Below are positions 17,512 to 27,821 of a stretch of DNA of 64,000 nucleotides, piece by piece (positions within the stretch are counted from its first letter, which is position 1; every line of letters begins with the position of its first letter). Made by a program: the position numbers and the translations under genes. This stretch comes from Aliishimia sp963721175 (GTDB lineage Bacteria > Pseudomonadota > Alphaproteobacteria > Rhodobacterales > Rhodobacteraceae): positions 186,001 through 250,000 of the forward strand of contig CAVRIG010000011.1 in the NCBI GenBank assembly GCA_963721175.1, in the 5' to 3' direction. A model generated the notes under the pieces. It saw only the letters and a list, made by a program, of their open reading frames with translations, was not told where the DNA came from and searched no databases.

Positions 17512-18564
17512 TGTGTGGAAACTCCGCTGATCGCGATGCCCACTGTTGTTTTGGACTTTTGCGTCCCTTTTGGCGTGAGATCGTCGTTCCGATCGACAGG
17601 ATGGATTGTCGGGCGGGCGGTGGCCACTTGGGGCAGATATGGCATTTTGGGCGCAAATTGCAGGGCAAACGAGGGCTCTTACGCCTTCATCCCGTCGATC
17701 ATTGCCGGAATGCCCATGATCTTCATCACGCGGGTCATGTTGTAGGCCAGCACATGCAGCGCCATCTCTGTGGCGACGTTTTTCAGCCGTCTCATTTTGA
17801 AGTGTGTGGCCCCCATCCAGGATTTGATCGTGCCGTAAGGATGCTCGACGGTCATGCTGCGGACGGCCAGTTGCGTTGGATCTTCGTCCAGCCGTTCCTG
17901 CACCCGCTCCAGCACGTCCTCGTGCTCCCATCTGCGGACACGCCGCTCTTTTGACGTCGTGCATTTGGTTTTGATCGGACATTCAGCGCAGGCCCCCGAC
18001 CAATACGACCCGATGGCTTTGCCGTCCTGCTGGCCGGTAAATCTGTAAGTCAGGCTCTCGCCTGCGGGGCAAACATAGACATCCAGGCCGCTGTCACAGG
18101 CGAAGTCAGCCTTATCAAACTGGCCACGCGCAGCGGCGTTTGAGGTCATGGGTTTGGGGACAACAACCGAGATGCCAGCGTCTTCGCTGGCGACGATTTC
18201 TTCGCCTTTGTAATAGAAATGAGCTCAAGGTTGCGCCCGCACTCCCGTTCCAGCCGCCGCGACGACTGGACCTGGTTCAAGTAACCGTAGAGATAAATCC
18301 GCAGCATCAGCCCAGGATGATAACCCGGCCGACCCGTGGCAGCAGCCTGCGCGTTGAAGCCAAGCGTCGACAGACCAAGCATGTCTGCAAAGGCATCAAT
18401 CGCACGGACAGGGCTGTTCTCGTCAACATGATCGTCGAGACACTCAGGCAACAACATCGTCTGCCGGCGATCCAAACCTTCGATAAATCGCGTCAACAAT
18501 AACCTCCGTATCAAATACGGAAATCATAGCATCAGTCTGGTCAGATTGGGGGAGTTTTCACACA
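17512..18564 (-). mobile_element. IS1182-family deletion derivative with long inverted repeats
   Basis: The core ends are TGTGTGGAAACTCC on the left and its near-complement GGAGTTTTCACACA on the right. The inverted similarity continues outward for about 27 more bases (GCAGCGAAxGGACGGAAGGT and following) to around 17484 and 18592. Inside is a transposase gene lacking its catalytic middle. With intact ends it could still be mobilised in trans. Confidence 0.6.
17679..18514 (-). pseudogene. IS1182-family transposase with internal deletion
   Basis: The N-terminus is normal: LDRRQTMLLPECLDDHVDEN, then GRPGYHPGLMLRIYLYGYLN and RRLERECGRNLELIS. It then jumps directly to YKGEEIVASEDAGISVVVPK, TSNAAARGQFDKADF, CPAGESLTYRF and the C-terminal KSWMGATHFKMRRLKNVATE. 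In full-length IS1182 transposases about 250 residues with the catalytic Asp region lie between these parts. The joint also shifts the frame. It is unable to encode an active enzyme. Confidence 0.75.
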
Positions 18565-18802
18565 GCCTCCGGACCTTCCGTCCGTTCGCTGCAGCCGCTC
18601 GGTTTCCGCCACGCCTGTGAGCGCCTTCGAAAGAGAGGAAGGGTTCCACGAGCCAAATCCCATACGAAATCGCGGACATCAAGGTGTCCGGGACATTCGG
18701 CGGGGTGTTTCGGCTGGCGGGCTGACCATGGACCATCATCTCAATGTTCTTGCTGTGTTTGTAGTCCAGTTCCCTGGCTTCACCATAGCCGTCTTCATCA
18801 TC

Positions 18803-19011
18803 TCAGCCCTCCTCCTCGAGACTGGCGACCTCGCCGAGATCGGTCGAAGTCTTGAGCCAGGTCGGCCCGCCGGGACCGGTTTCCTCGAAATCCGCGATCA
18901 GCGCGACGCTGGCCGGCAGGGTCGAGAACGGTGCGAGTTCCTTGTCGTCTTCCTCGATGGCGGCGATCGCCTCCTCCGCGGTTGGTCGCCTCGCTTCGTC
19001 TCAGGTTCCAT
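18803..19011 (-). pseudogene. small hypothetical gene with one frameshift
   Basis: With one base change the minus strand gives about 70 residues: MEPETKRGD, then PTAEEAIAAIEEDDKELAPF and STLPASVALIADFEETGPGG, ending in EVASLEEEG. The acidic, helical composition and small size would suit an accessory or antitoxin-like protein, but I recognise no family. The frame breaks after about residue 12. Confidence 0.35.
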
Positions 19012-19245
19012 GCCTCAATCTCCTTTACGTGTACTGAACAGGAGATCGCTTCGATGGCGGCCCCGCGGAAACGCATCTGGGGTCTCGGCGGGGAGACAGT
19101 CCGTTTCCAGTTTTCCTTGAGGTCAGACCCAGGCATGAAATGAGCGAAGGAGTTGGCTACCGGAGAGTTGACCGCGCTCGGGCGCGTGTTGACACAGCGA
19201 CACTTGCGCGTAGATACTACCCAGTAGCATATAGTCGGAGCCGAC

Positions 19246-19503
19246 ATGAGCGTGAAAGCGTCGATTTCCCTCACAGATGCCCAGGAGGCCTACGCGCGTG
19301 ACCTCGTTGCCCAGGGCAGATACCCGAGCCTGAGCGCGGTTCTTCAGCAAGGGCTGGAGCTTCTGCGCGAACAGTCCCGGACCACCGATGCTCTGCGGGA
19401 AGTGCTCGACCGGCGCCGTGCGGGCCCCTTCGTATCGCTGGACGAGGGCCGGCAGGCGACATGCGACATGATCGCACGAAAGCGCAGCGATCGTGGCCTA
19501 TGA
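19246..19503 (+). CDS. ParD-like antitoxin
   Basis: An 85-residue protein starting MSVKASISLTDAQEAYARDL, followed by VAQGRYPSLSAVLQQGLEL. This is the ribbon-helix-helix pattern of ParD-type (CopG-like) antitoxins. The C-terminal half is charged, as needed for toxin binding. The toxin gene starts within its last codons (GTG at 19493), the normal ParDE arrangement. Confidence 0.85.
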   Translation: MSVKASISLTDAQEAYARDLVAQGRYPSLSAVLQQGLELLREQSRTTDALREVLDRRRAGPFVSLDEGRQATCDMIARKRSDRGL

Positions 19504-19843
19504 GGTCATCCGCGCCGCGGATGTCGCTCTCGACCTCGAACTGATCTTCGATTTTCTCGTCGATGCCGCGGAAGGGTTCGGCGAAGACACGGAGGCCGCG
19601 TTCCGGCGCGCAGAACAACGCCTCGACGAGATCGAAGCCGGCATGGAAGGTCTGGGCGAAGTCCCCCACCAGGGCACGCTGAAGCCGCATCTGGGCAACG
19701 GGATCCGCAATGTCACGAAGGGCCGCGCCGTCTACTATTTCGAGGTCGACGATGACGAGCAGATCGTCCGCATCCTGGCGGTGTTCTTCGGCGGCCAGGA
19801 CCACGAGGCGCGCATCCTGTTGAGACTGCTCAGCCAGTCCTGA
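19493..19843 (+). CDS. ParE/RelE-type toxin
   Basis: A 116-residue protein of the RelE/ParE fold. LIFDFLVDAAEGFGEDTEAA is the N-terminal helical hairpin, and RNVTKGRAVYYFEVDDDEQI and VRILAVFFGGQDHEAR are the characteristic beta strands. The GTG start at 19493 overlaps the antitoxin end by 11 bases. ParE members inhibit DNA gyrase, and RelE members cleave mRNA. The sequence does not decide between them, but the partner favours ParE. Confidence 0.83.
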   Translation: MAYEVIRAADVALDLELIFDFLVDAAEGFGEDTEAAFRRAEQRLDEIEAGMEGLGEVPHQGTLKPHLGNGIRNVTKGRAVYYFEVDDDEQIVRILAVFFGGQDHEARILLRLLSQS

Positions 19844-19893
19844 CAGGGAACCGGGCACATCGCCCACTTCGTTCGACCGCGCCCTTGCGGATC

Positions 19894-21522
19894 TCACCGG
19901 TCCAGCCCCTTGCTCCCGAAAACGCTCGGGGCATCCAGCGCCGGGATTGGTGCGAAATCGCGCAACGGCCCATGCGCCGCCTCGATGACGTCCCGCGGGT
20001 CTTCCCCGGTCCGGACGAGGACCAGACAGATCTCGACCCTTGCGCGCGGCACATCCCTGCGGATCCGGGCGGCGTTAAGGCCAAAACCCCTCACACCGCT
20101 ATTGATATCATTCATAGCGGCGCGAGGGTTTTTCCGGGTGCGGCCCAGCCAGTTTTCCGCTTTCTTCTCCTTGGAGAAGGCGTCGGGGGCGCATTTCGGC
20201 AGTTCCTTGGCGGCGAGGATCAGGGTTCGGTGGCCGCGCGGTCTCCAGCAGCGCCTTTCCCAGCCGATCCGGTCCCGCGATGAGAGCATCGAGACAGACG
20301 AGGTTGTCGACCGGCAGCCCGGGAATGTGAATATTGCAGACCAGGATCACCCGCTTGCAATAGGGCGCACGGGCGAGACGCAGGCGCTCCACCAGCTGGC
20401 GGGTGCAACACTCCCGATGCTGCATCTGGATTTCCCGGATCCGCTCGTCGGGGTGGACCCGCACTGGCACCGCGACGCTCTCCCCTGACGTCATCTCGAA
20501 GGGGACAAGCACTTCGGGCATCTGGCGGCGCCCGTTCTCGTCGGCCTCGACGAATTCCAGCGGCTGGTCATCCCGGTCGCCGAAAAGGCTGCGGCCCTGG
20601 TCCTCGAGGGCCCCCACCGGCAACTCGTTCCGGCCCAGGACGATGACCGTGGAGTAGTTCTCGTAGCGGTTCGAGCCGAGCGCCCGGTCCACGAACCAGA
20701 GCCAGCTCGCCCCGAAGAGCTTCTCACGGAGCATGATCGCGACAGCCTCAGCATCGGGCGTCGTCGCGGATACCAGGCCTGCCTCCTCGAAGAATCTGCG
20801 GGCCACTTTCTTGGTGCAGCCCACAAGCACACCGCCGGCGTGGTCGTTCAGGTCGCGCGCGACCTCATTTTCGATCAGCATCCTGCACTTCCGGCGCAGG
20901 CCGGCCGAGTCGAGCAGGCGCGTCGTGCTCATCCTGAGGTTCGAGACCTGGGTGATTTCTGCGCGGGGTTTCAGCCGCTGGGTGCAGACCTCGATCCCCG
21001 GAAAGAAGGTGCCGAGAATGGTCGCGTTGGCATCCGCGTCGAGGATCAGCGCCGGATGTTGCCGAGGACCTTCCTTGAACCGTGGTAGACGATCTCCTCG
21101 ACCTGGGCCGTGCCGCCGTCGGCGGCCGTGTAGGTGCGGGTGCGCAGTGTCACGCGATCCGGCGTCGCGCGTCCGACGTCCCGGGCATCGGCCAGGGCCT
21201 CCCAGATGGCGGCATAGCGATGGGCGGCGGATTTGCAGGCCTGAATCCGGGCGAGCGCGTCGATCTGCTCTTCGTCAGTCATGTCCGGCTTGATCGCCGG
21301 CAACTGGTCGACGTTGTCCCGCTCCTTCTTCGCGAAGGCGCGGAAATCGTCCGCGTGATAAGGAAGCGCCGACAAGTCGCGCTCTGCACCGAGCGCGTCG
21401 ATCACGGTAATCGCGGCATTGCCAGAGAACTGACCCTGAGCATTGCGGAGCGGGGAAGCCGAGCCGGCAGAGGCATCGACGTTGGAGGCGGGGGTGGGAT
21501 GTGCATGATGTGTCATGCACAT
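19894..21522 (-). pseudogene. large hypothetical protein with helicase-like features, frameshifted
   Basis: Three frames join into one protein: MTHHAHPTPASN at the start, then KKERDNVDQLPAIKPDMTDE. Across a shift near 21060 follow ALILDADANATILGTFFPGI, HAGGVLVGCTKKVARRFFEE and FGASWLWFVDRALGSNRYEN. After another shift near 20230 come GHRTLILAAKELPKCAPDAF and WLGRTRKNPRAAMND. The GGVLVGCTKK and LILDADA segments resemble the C-terminal motor domain of element-encoded helicases, but I cannot name the family. The C-terminus is related to the small protein at 6762-7037. It probably belonged to a plasmid or integrated element. Confidence 0.4.
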
Positions 21523-21926
21523 AATTTCGGATCGCGCGTGCGCGCGGGGTGACAACCGACACTAACGCAAATCGATTATTGCCTGTGATTTTAGGTAATA
21601 AGCGCGGGAAGGTACCGGGTCCTCGGATCAAGTTGCGTGTTGCTCTGGACTGCCCCCATCGAATGGTCCGGGTGGATTGTTAATGCATCGTTGGTCTCTG
21701 GTCTGTCGGGACGAAGGCCTCTGGTGCCGGAGGTCGGTAGCGCAGCGAAGTGCGGCCGGACGGTGTTGTAGTGACGGCGCCAGTTGTCGATGAGGATCTG
21801 GGCCTCCCTGAGCGAGCAGAAGACCTCGGCATTCAGCAACTCGTCACGGAAGCGGGCATTGAAGCTCTCGCAGCAGCCGTTCTCCCAGGGCGATCCCGGC
21901 TCGATGAAGGCGGTCTTCGCGCCGAC

Positions 21927-21967
21927 CATTGCCCGACAGGCGATTGCGCAGCAATCTGCCGAGAGGG
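21927..21967 (-). repeat. 41-base hairpin insertion element (copy C')
   Basis: Counterpart of 14334-14374 in IS3 copy 2, identical in stem and loop as far as I can compare. Confidence 0.75.
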
Positions 21968-22345
21968 GCCCCGATCCAGTCCCTGACCCTCTGGGCGATG
22001 AACTCGGGGCCATTGTCGGATCTGATGTATTCCGGCGGCCCGCGTGAGGCATGAAGAGATCCGTGAGGGCATCCAGCACATCGGTTGAGTTGAGCTTGCG
22101 ATCGACGCGGATCATGAGCGCCTCCCTGGTGTATTCATCGATGATGTCGAGCGTTCGAAACACCCGCCCGTCATGGGTCCGGTCCTGGACGAAATCGTGG
22201 GACCAGACGTGGTTCGGCCGCTCCGGCCGGAGACGCACGCAGGAGCCGTCACCCAACCAGAGCCGGCCCTTCTTCGCCTGTTTTTGTGGAATTTTCAGCC
22301 CTTCGCGACGCCAGATCCGCTCAACCCGCTTGTGGTTCACGTGCC

Positions 22346-22388
22346 CGTTGACCGGCAGGCGAATTGCAAGGCAATTCTGCCGAGAGGG
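22346..22388 (-). repeat. 43-base hairpin insertion element (copy B')
   Basis: Counterpart of 13915-13957 in IS3 copy 2, identical in stem and loop as far as I can compare. Confidence 0.75.
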
Positions 22389-23148
22389 GGCCAGCGTTGT
22401 TCGGCATTCCGGTGATCATCCGATAGCCGTGACGCCCGTGGGTGCGCGTCAGCTCGATGATGTCGTCGGTCAGCCGTTCCTCGTCGGATCGGCCATGCGG
22501 AACCTTGCGCTGTGTGGAGCGATGTTGGCCCAAGGTGCGGCAGGCGCGGCGCTCGGATACGCCGAGCGCCTGCCGCACATGGTCGATGCATTTGCGGCGG
22601 CGCGAAGGGCTTGAGATGTCTTCCCCGGGCAGCCTCGGCCAGGATCATCTTGTCCGGCGTCAGATCCGAGACCGCGCGCCGCAGCCTCTGGTTCCCGGTC
22701 TCGAGCTCCTTCAGCCGCTTGAGCTGATCACGGTTCCTCCCACCATACTGCTTGCGCCATCGATAGCAGGTCTGCCGGGTGACGCCGATCTGGCGCACCG
22801 CGTCGCCGATCGCCATTCCTCGCCCTTGCAGAACTTCCACCTGTCGTAGCTTCAACACGATGTCTTCGGGTTTGTCGCGCTTGCCAGCCATCTCTTGGTC
22901 CTCCTGAAAATCGGGATAAGACTATCCCAGTTGGTGGACCACTTCAGCGGGGGGCACACCAACTGCTTCGAGACGGTGCATTTGAACTTTGCACAAAATC
23001 TGCCGCCCGGTCTTTTCGATGCTCATGCGGAGCAAGTTGACCTTGGCTTTGCGCTTTGGCTATAGTTTCAGTTTCCCCAAGACGATCTCGTTCACGGGTT
23101 CGAGCGTTCTCGCACGATCCTGTGGGTCATGCTGTCAGGCGAGGCGTG

Positions 23149-24675
23149 TCATACAGAAAGTTTCTTTGAAACGATCTCGTTCACGGCCTTGGGGTTGGCC
23201 TTGCCGCCGGTGGCCTTCATGACCTGGCCCACGAACCAGCCGGCGAGCTTTGGGTTCTGCTTGGCCTTTTCCACCTGCGCGGGGTTGGCGGCGATGATCT
23301 CGTCCACGGCCGCCTCGATCGCGCCGGTGTCGGTGACCTGGCGCATGCCGCGATCGTCTACGATCCGCGCGGGGTCGCCGCCTTCGACATAAACGATCTC
23401 GAAGAGGTCCTTGGCGATCTTGCCGGAGATGTCGCCCGTCGCGATCAGGTCGATGATTTGCCCTAGTTGCGCGGGGCTCACCGGGCTTTCGGTGATGTCG
23501 TGATCTTCCTTCTTCAGCCGGCCGAAGAGTTCGTTGATGACCCAGTTCGCGGCCTGCTTGCCGTCGCGGCCTGTCGCCACTTCTTCGAAATACGCGGCGC
23601 TCGTCACGTCCGCCGTCAGTACGGAGGCGTCGTAATCCGAGAGGCCGAAATCGGCGATGTAGCGCGCCTTTCGCGCGTCGGGAAGTTCGGGCAGGTGGGC
23701 GGCGAGGTCATCGATCCAGCCCTGTTCGATCTCCAGCGGCAGGAGGTCGGGGTCGGGGAAATAGCGGTAGTCGTGCGCCTCCTCCTTTGAGCGCATCGAC
23801 CGGGTCTCGCCCTTGTCCGGATCGAAGAGGCGGGTTTCCTGCACGACCTTGCCACCGCCCTCGACGATGGCGATCTGGCGGCGCGCCTCTGCGTCGATGG
23901 CCTGTTGGATGAACCGCATGGAGTTCATGTTCTTGATCTCGCAGCGGGTGCCGAGGTGGGCGAAATCCTGTGTCTCCTGATAGTTCTCGTAATCGCCGGG
24001 CGTGCAGATCGAGACATTGACGTCGGCGCGCAGGTTGCCGTTCTGCATGTTGCCGTCGCAGGTGCCGAGATAGAGCATGATCTGGCGCAGTTTGGCGATA
24101 TAGGCGGCGGCCTCCTCCGGCCCGCGGATGTCGGGGCGGGAGACGATCTCCATCAGGGCCACGCCGGTGCGGTTGAGGTCGACGAACGACAGGGCCGGGT
24201 CCATGTCGTGGATCGACTTGCCCGCGTCCTGCTCGAGGTGGATGCGTTCGATCCGCACGAGGCGCGCGCGACGGGTGCCGGTCTCGTCGGTGCCCATCTC
24301 CACCAGCACCTCGCCCTCGCCCACGATCGGGTGGTAGAGCTGGCTGATCTGGTAGCCCTGCGGCAGGTCGGGGTAGAAATAATTCTTGCGGTCAAAGGCT
24401 GACGCCAAGTTGATCTGCGCCTTGAGCCCCAATCCGGTGCGCACCGCCTGAGCCACGCATTCCTCGTTGATGACCGGCAGCATTCCGGGCATGCCGGCGT
24501 CGACGAAGGCGACGTTGGAATTGGGCTCGGCCCCGAATTGCGTGGAGGCGCCGGAGAAGAGCTTCGCGCGGGTCGAGACCTGGGCGTGGACTTCCATCCC
24601 GATCACCAGTTCCCAATCCTGTTTCGCCCCGGCGATCACCTTGGGTTTCGGGGGCTCGAATGTCAGGTCAAGCAT
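23149..24675 (-). CDS. gatB: aspartyl/glutamyl-tRNA amidotransferase subunit B
   Basis: A 508-residue, full-length GatB. In the GatCAB complex it phosphorylates and amidates misacylated Glu-tRNA(Gln) or Asp-tRNA(Asn). Visible are WELVIGMEVHAQVSTRAKLF, the zinc/active region FDRKNYFYPDLPQGYQISQ, SFVDLNRTGVALMEIVSRPD and RCEIKNMNSMRFIQQAI, and the C-terminal YqeY-like tail ending AVNEIVSKKLSV. The frame is intact. It is transcribed away from the lytic transglycosylase gene. Confidence 0.97.
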   Translation of the reverse strand: MLDLTFEPPKPKVIAGAKQDWELVIGMEVHAQVSTRAKLFSGASTQFGAEPNSNVAFVDAGMPGMLPVINEECVAQAVRTGLGLKAQINLASAFDRKNYFYPDLPQGYQISQLYHPIVGEGEVLVEMGTDETGTRRARLVRIERIHLEQDAGKSIHDMDPALSFVDLNRTGVALMEIVSRPDIRGPEEAAAYIAKLRQIMLYLGTCDGNMQNGNLRADVNVSICTPGDYENYQETQDFAHLGTRCEIKNMNSMRFIQQAIDAEARRQIAIVEGGGKVVQETRLFDPDKGETRSMRSKEEAHDYRYFPDPDLLPLEIEQGWIDDLAAHLPELPDARKARYIADFGLSDYDASVLTADVTSAAYFEEVATGRDGKQAANWVINELFGRLKKEDHDITESPVSPAQLGQIIDLIATGDISGKIAKDLFEIVYVEGGDPARIVDDRGMRQVTDTGAIEAAVDEIIAANPAQVEKAKQNPKLAGWFVGQVMKATGGKANPKAVNEIVSKKLSV

Positions 24676-24844
24676 CGGCGCGGCCTCGTGGTCACAATGT
24701 CACGCGGCTTGATAGGACAGGGCGGACGTGCGGGCAAGGCCGTCTGCGGCGCGAGGCGAGGGGAGGCTGGCGGAGATGCGCCGTTTTGGCGCGACGGGAA
24801 CGGTCTGCTTGCCTGCGGCGGGGCGGGCGAGGCATACTGCGAGA

Positions 24845-25558
24845 ATGATGTGGGGGATGATGACAGGTTTGCGCCGTTCGGCGGTTGTGTTCGTTGCGTG
24901 TGGCTTGGCCTCGATGGCTCAGGCAACCGGCGAGAGCGGCGAGAACAACTCTTCGGTCGGCACCGTAGCGGAGGCCGCCGACAGCGATGCGGCGTTGGGG
25001 TCCGTGCGGCCGCGCACGCGTTGGGAGCACCGCGAGCGGCACCCGCGCTGGAATCGCGGCGCGTTGCAGGCGTTGCGTACTCATGGCCGCGCGCTGGTCG
25101 AGATGGTGCCGGACGACATCGCCTTCTGGTGTCCCGGCTACCAGGTGCAGGACGACGAGCGGCGGCGGCATTTCTGGGTCGGGTTTCTCTCCGCGTTGGC
25201 AAAATACGAAAGCACCTACAAGCCGGATGCAGTTGGCGGCGACGGGCAATGGTACGGGCTCCTGCAGATCCTGCCGGGGACCGCTCAGAGTTACGACTGC
25301 AGGGCGCGCAGTGGCGATGCGCTGAAGGACGGGGCGGACAACTTGAGTTGTGCGCTGCGGATCATGGCGGTCACCGTTCCGCGCGATGGCGTGATCCAGG
25401 GAAAGGACGACCAGTGGCTGGGCGTCAGCGCCGACTGGGGTCCGCTCCGGAGCAAGGACAAGCGGAAGGAGATGGCCGACTGGCTGAAGTCGCAGCGTTA
25501 CTGCCGGGTGCCGGATCGTGAGCGCGCCGGCGTGGTGCAGGACTCCGAAGCGCAATAA
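24845..25558 (+). CDS. secreted lytic transglycosylase (SLT domain)
   Basis: A 237-residue protein with a signal peptide (RRSAVVFVACGLASMAQA) and a lysozyme-like SLT domain. The probable catalytic Glu is in ALAKYESTYKP. The substrate-groove motif is WYGLLQILPGTAQSYDC, with C in DCRAR and LSCALRIMA possibly disulfide-linked. Such enzymes cut peptidoglycan with 1,6-anhydro products. Several in-frame ATGs lie at 24845-24860, and I use the first. It is divergent from gatB and followed by glcB. Confidence 0.85.
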   Translation: MMWGMMTGLRRSAVVFVACGLASMAQATGESGENNSSVGTVAEAADSDAALGSVRPRTRWEHRERHPRWNRGALQALRTHGRALVEMVPDDIAFWCPGYQVQDDERRRHFWVGFLSALAKYESTYKPDAVGGDGQWYGLLQILPGTAQSYDCRARSGDALKDGADNLSCALRIMAVTVPRDGVIQGKDDQWLGVSADWGPLRSKDKRKEMADWLKSQRYCRVPDRERAGVVQDSEAQ

Positions 25559-25646
25559 CCGGGCTCAGCCACAGCGGTCAGGTGTTGTTGCCGTCGCGAA
25601 ACGAATGTTCTACCTCTCGCGCGATTCAGGAACGAGAGGGCCGGGC

Positions 25647-27783
25647 ATGTACACGGAAAAGCAGGGGTTGAAGGTCGACCAACAGCTGGTGGACTTCGTC
25701 GAGGGACGGGTTCTGCCGGGTCTGAACATTGCCGCCGATGCGGTGTGGACCGGGCTGTCTGAGTTGGTGCACGATCTCGGGCCGAAGAACCGGGCGCTGC
25801 TGGAGCGGCGCGAGGAGCTTCAGGCTCAGATCGACAGCTATCATCTCGAGCACAGGAACCAGACCCGCGACGTCGAAGGTTATCGCAAGTTTCTTGAGGA
25901 AATCGGCTACCTCGTGCCGGAAGGCCCGGATTTCGAGGCGGAGACGGAGAACGTCGACCCCGAGATTTCGCAGATCGCCGGGCCGCAATTGGTGGTGCCG
26001 ATCACCAATGCCCGATTCGCGCTCAATGCCGCGAATGCGCGGTGGGGGAGCCTCTACGATGCATTCTACGGCACCGACGCGATGGGCTCGCTGCCGCCCA
26101 AGGGGGGCTATGACCGGGGGCGCGGCGCGCGGGTCGTGGCGCGGGCGCGGGTGTTCCTAGACGACGCGTTTCCGGTGGTCGGAACCTCGCATGCCGACGC
26201 AAGGCGGTATCACGTCGAGGGTGGCGCGCTGCTGGTCGACGATCACCCGCTGGAGCAGCCGGCGAAGTTCGCGGGCTATCGCGGTCACCGCAAGGCGCCG
26301 GACGCAGTGCTGCTGAAGAACAACGGGCTGCATGTGGAGCTGGTCTTCGACCGGACCCATCCGATCGGCGCGCGCGATCAGGCAGGGCTCGCCGACGTGC
26401 GGATGGAGGCGGCGGTCTCGGCGATCATGGACCTCGAGGACTCGGTGGCCTGCGTCGATGCGGAGGACAAGGTCGCGGCCTACGGCAACTGGCTGGGGCT
26501 GATGGCGGGCGATCTCTCCGCGACCTTCGAGAAGGGCGGGAAAGAGATGACTCGCGCGCTGGAGGAGGACCGGCTGTTCACCGCGCGGGATGGCTCGGAC
26601 CTGCGGCTCAAGGGCCGTGCGCTGATGCTGGTGCGCAACGTGGGCCACCTGATGACCAATCCGGCTGTACTGGATCGCGACGGGAACGAGGCATTCGAGG
26701 GTCTGCTCGACGCGATGATCACCACGCTCATCGCGATGCATGACCTGAACCGCGCGGGGGGCAATTCGACCGAGGATTCCGTCTATGTCGTGAAGCCCAA
26801 GATGCACGGACCTGACGAGGTGGCCTTTGCCGACGAGATCTTTGCCCGCGTGGAGGACACGCTGGGGCTGCCGCGTTTCACCGTGAAGCTGGGGATCATG
26901 GACGAGGAACGACGCACGAGCGCGAACCTCAAGGAATGCATCCGGGCGGCGAAGCATCGCGTGGCGTTCATCAATACCGGGTTCCTCGACCGGACCGGAG
27001 ACGAAATTCACACCTCGATGGAGGCGGGGCCGTTCAGCCGCAAGGATTTCATCAAGCGCAAGACGTGGATCCAGGCCTACGAGAACCTGAACGTCGATAT
27101 CGGCCTCGAATGCGGGCTGCAGGGTCGGGCGCAGATCGGCAAGGGCATGTGGGCCGCGCCCGATGCGATGGCGGCGATGCTGGAGCAGAAGATCGAGCAC
27201 CCCAAGGCTGGCGCCTCCTGCGCCTGGGTGCCGTCGCCCACGGCGGCGGTGCTGCATGCGCTGCACTATCACAAGGTCGATGTTCACGCGGTGCAAGAAA
27301 AGCTCGCGAAGGGCGGGCGGCGCGCGCATCTGGACATGCTGCTCGACATTCCGACGGCGAGTTACCAGAAATGGACGCCGTCGCAGATTGCGCGCGAGGT
27401 GGAGAACAACGCGCAAGGAATCCTCGGGCTACGTCGTGCGCTGGATCGACCAGGGGGTCGGCTGTTCGAAAGTGCCCGACATCAACGATGTGGCGCTGAT
27501 GGAGGACCGGGCGACCTGTCGGATCTCCGCGCAGCACATCGCGAACTGGCTGCATCACGGGGTGGTGTCAAAAAATGACGTCATGGCGGCGCTGAAGAAG
27601 ATGGCGGCAGTCGTCGACGAGCAGAACGCAGGCGATCCGCTCTACCATCCGATGTCGCCGGGGTTCGACGGGCTCGCCTTCAAGGCGGCTTGCGATCTTG
27701 TCTTCGAAGGGCGCTCGCAGCCGTCGGGCTATACGGAACCGGTGCTGCACCGGCGTCGGATCGAGCTGAAGGCCGCGGGTTGA
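25647..27783 (+). CDS. glcB: malate synthase G (one frameshift)
   Basis: Condenses glyoxylate with acetyl-CoA to malate. The start MYTEKQGLKVDQQLVDFVEG, MDLEDSVACVDAEDKVAAYG, LMVRNVGHLMTNPAVL-type residues, VKPKMHGPDEVAFADE and KRKTWIQAYENLNVDIGLEC cover the TIM barrel of the G isoform, about 710 residues in all. An extra G near 27426 (CTCGGGCTAC for CTCGGCTAC) breaks the frame. The rest (YVVRWIDQGVGCSKVPD, SAQHIANWLHHG) is complete to RIELKAAG. I regard the shift as a likely sequencing error. A GC-rich hairpin follows at 27822. Confidence 0.93.
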
Positions 27784-27821
27784 GAGAGGCGTGTCGGACG
27801 GGCCTTGCCCGCCCGACCGAC

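Larger units (their letters stand above)
21680..22891 (-). pseudogene. IS3-family transposase OrfA/OrfB, copy 2
   Basis: OrfA begins MAGKRDKPEDIVLKLRQVEV and OrfB contains RPNHVWSHDFVQDRTHDG and SPWENGCCESFNARFRDELL. Relative to copy 1 this copy keeps one more C in the DNGPEF region (GGCCCCGAG) and has small differences such as RWRKQYGGRN instead of RWRRQYGGMN. The 43- and 41-base insertions at 22346-22388 and 21927-21967 still break the frame. Confidence 0.8.
21646..22961 (-). mobile_element. IS3-family insertion sequence, copy 2
   Basis: The same element as 13343-14657 in inverse orientation, about 1.3 kb, with ends TGGACTGCCCCCATCGA at 21646 and the GGCACACCA end at 22961. It differs from copy 1 at scattered positions, yet both hairpin insertions are at identical sites. 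It lies between the hypothetical helicase-like gene and gatB. Confidence 0.85.

Noticed and set aside
17263..17668. Minus-strand frames left of the IS1182 derivative
   Set aside because: No start signal, no domain, and they cross the inverted repeat. Treated as noncoding.
5699..22388. The hairpin elements as CRISPR repeats or as ordinary terminators
   Set aside because: They are not tandem, have no spacers, and lie inside conserved coding regions without T runs.
23467..24402. Long open frames on the plus strand opposite gatB
   Set aside because: They are typical high-GC antisense shadows with no motif. gatB on the minus strand is complete.
26157..27416. A 419-residue minus-strand frame opposite glcB
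   Set aside because: It is Arg/His-rich without domains. The malate synthase frame is certain.
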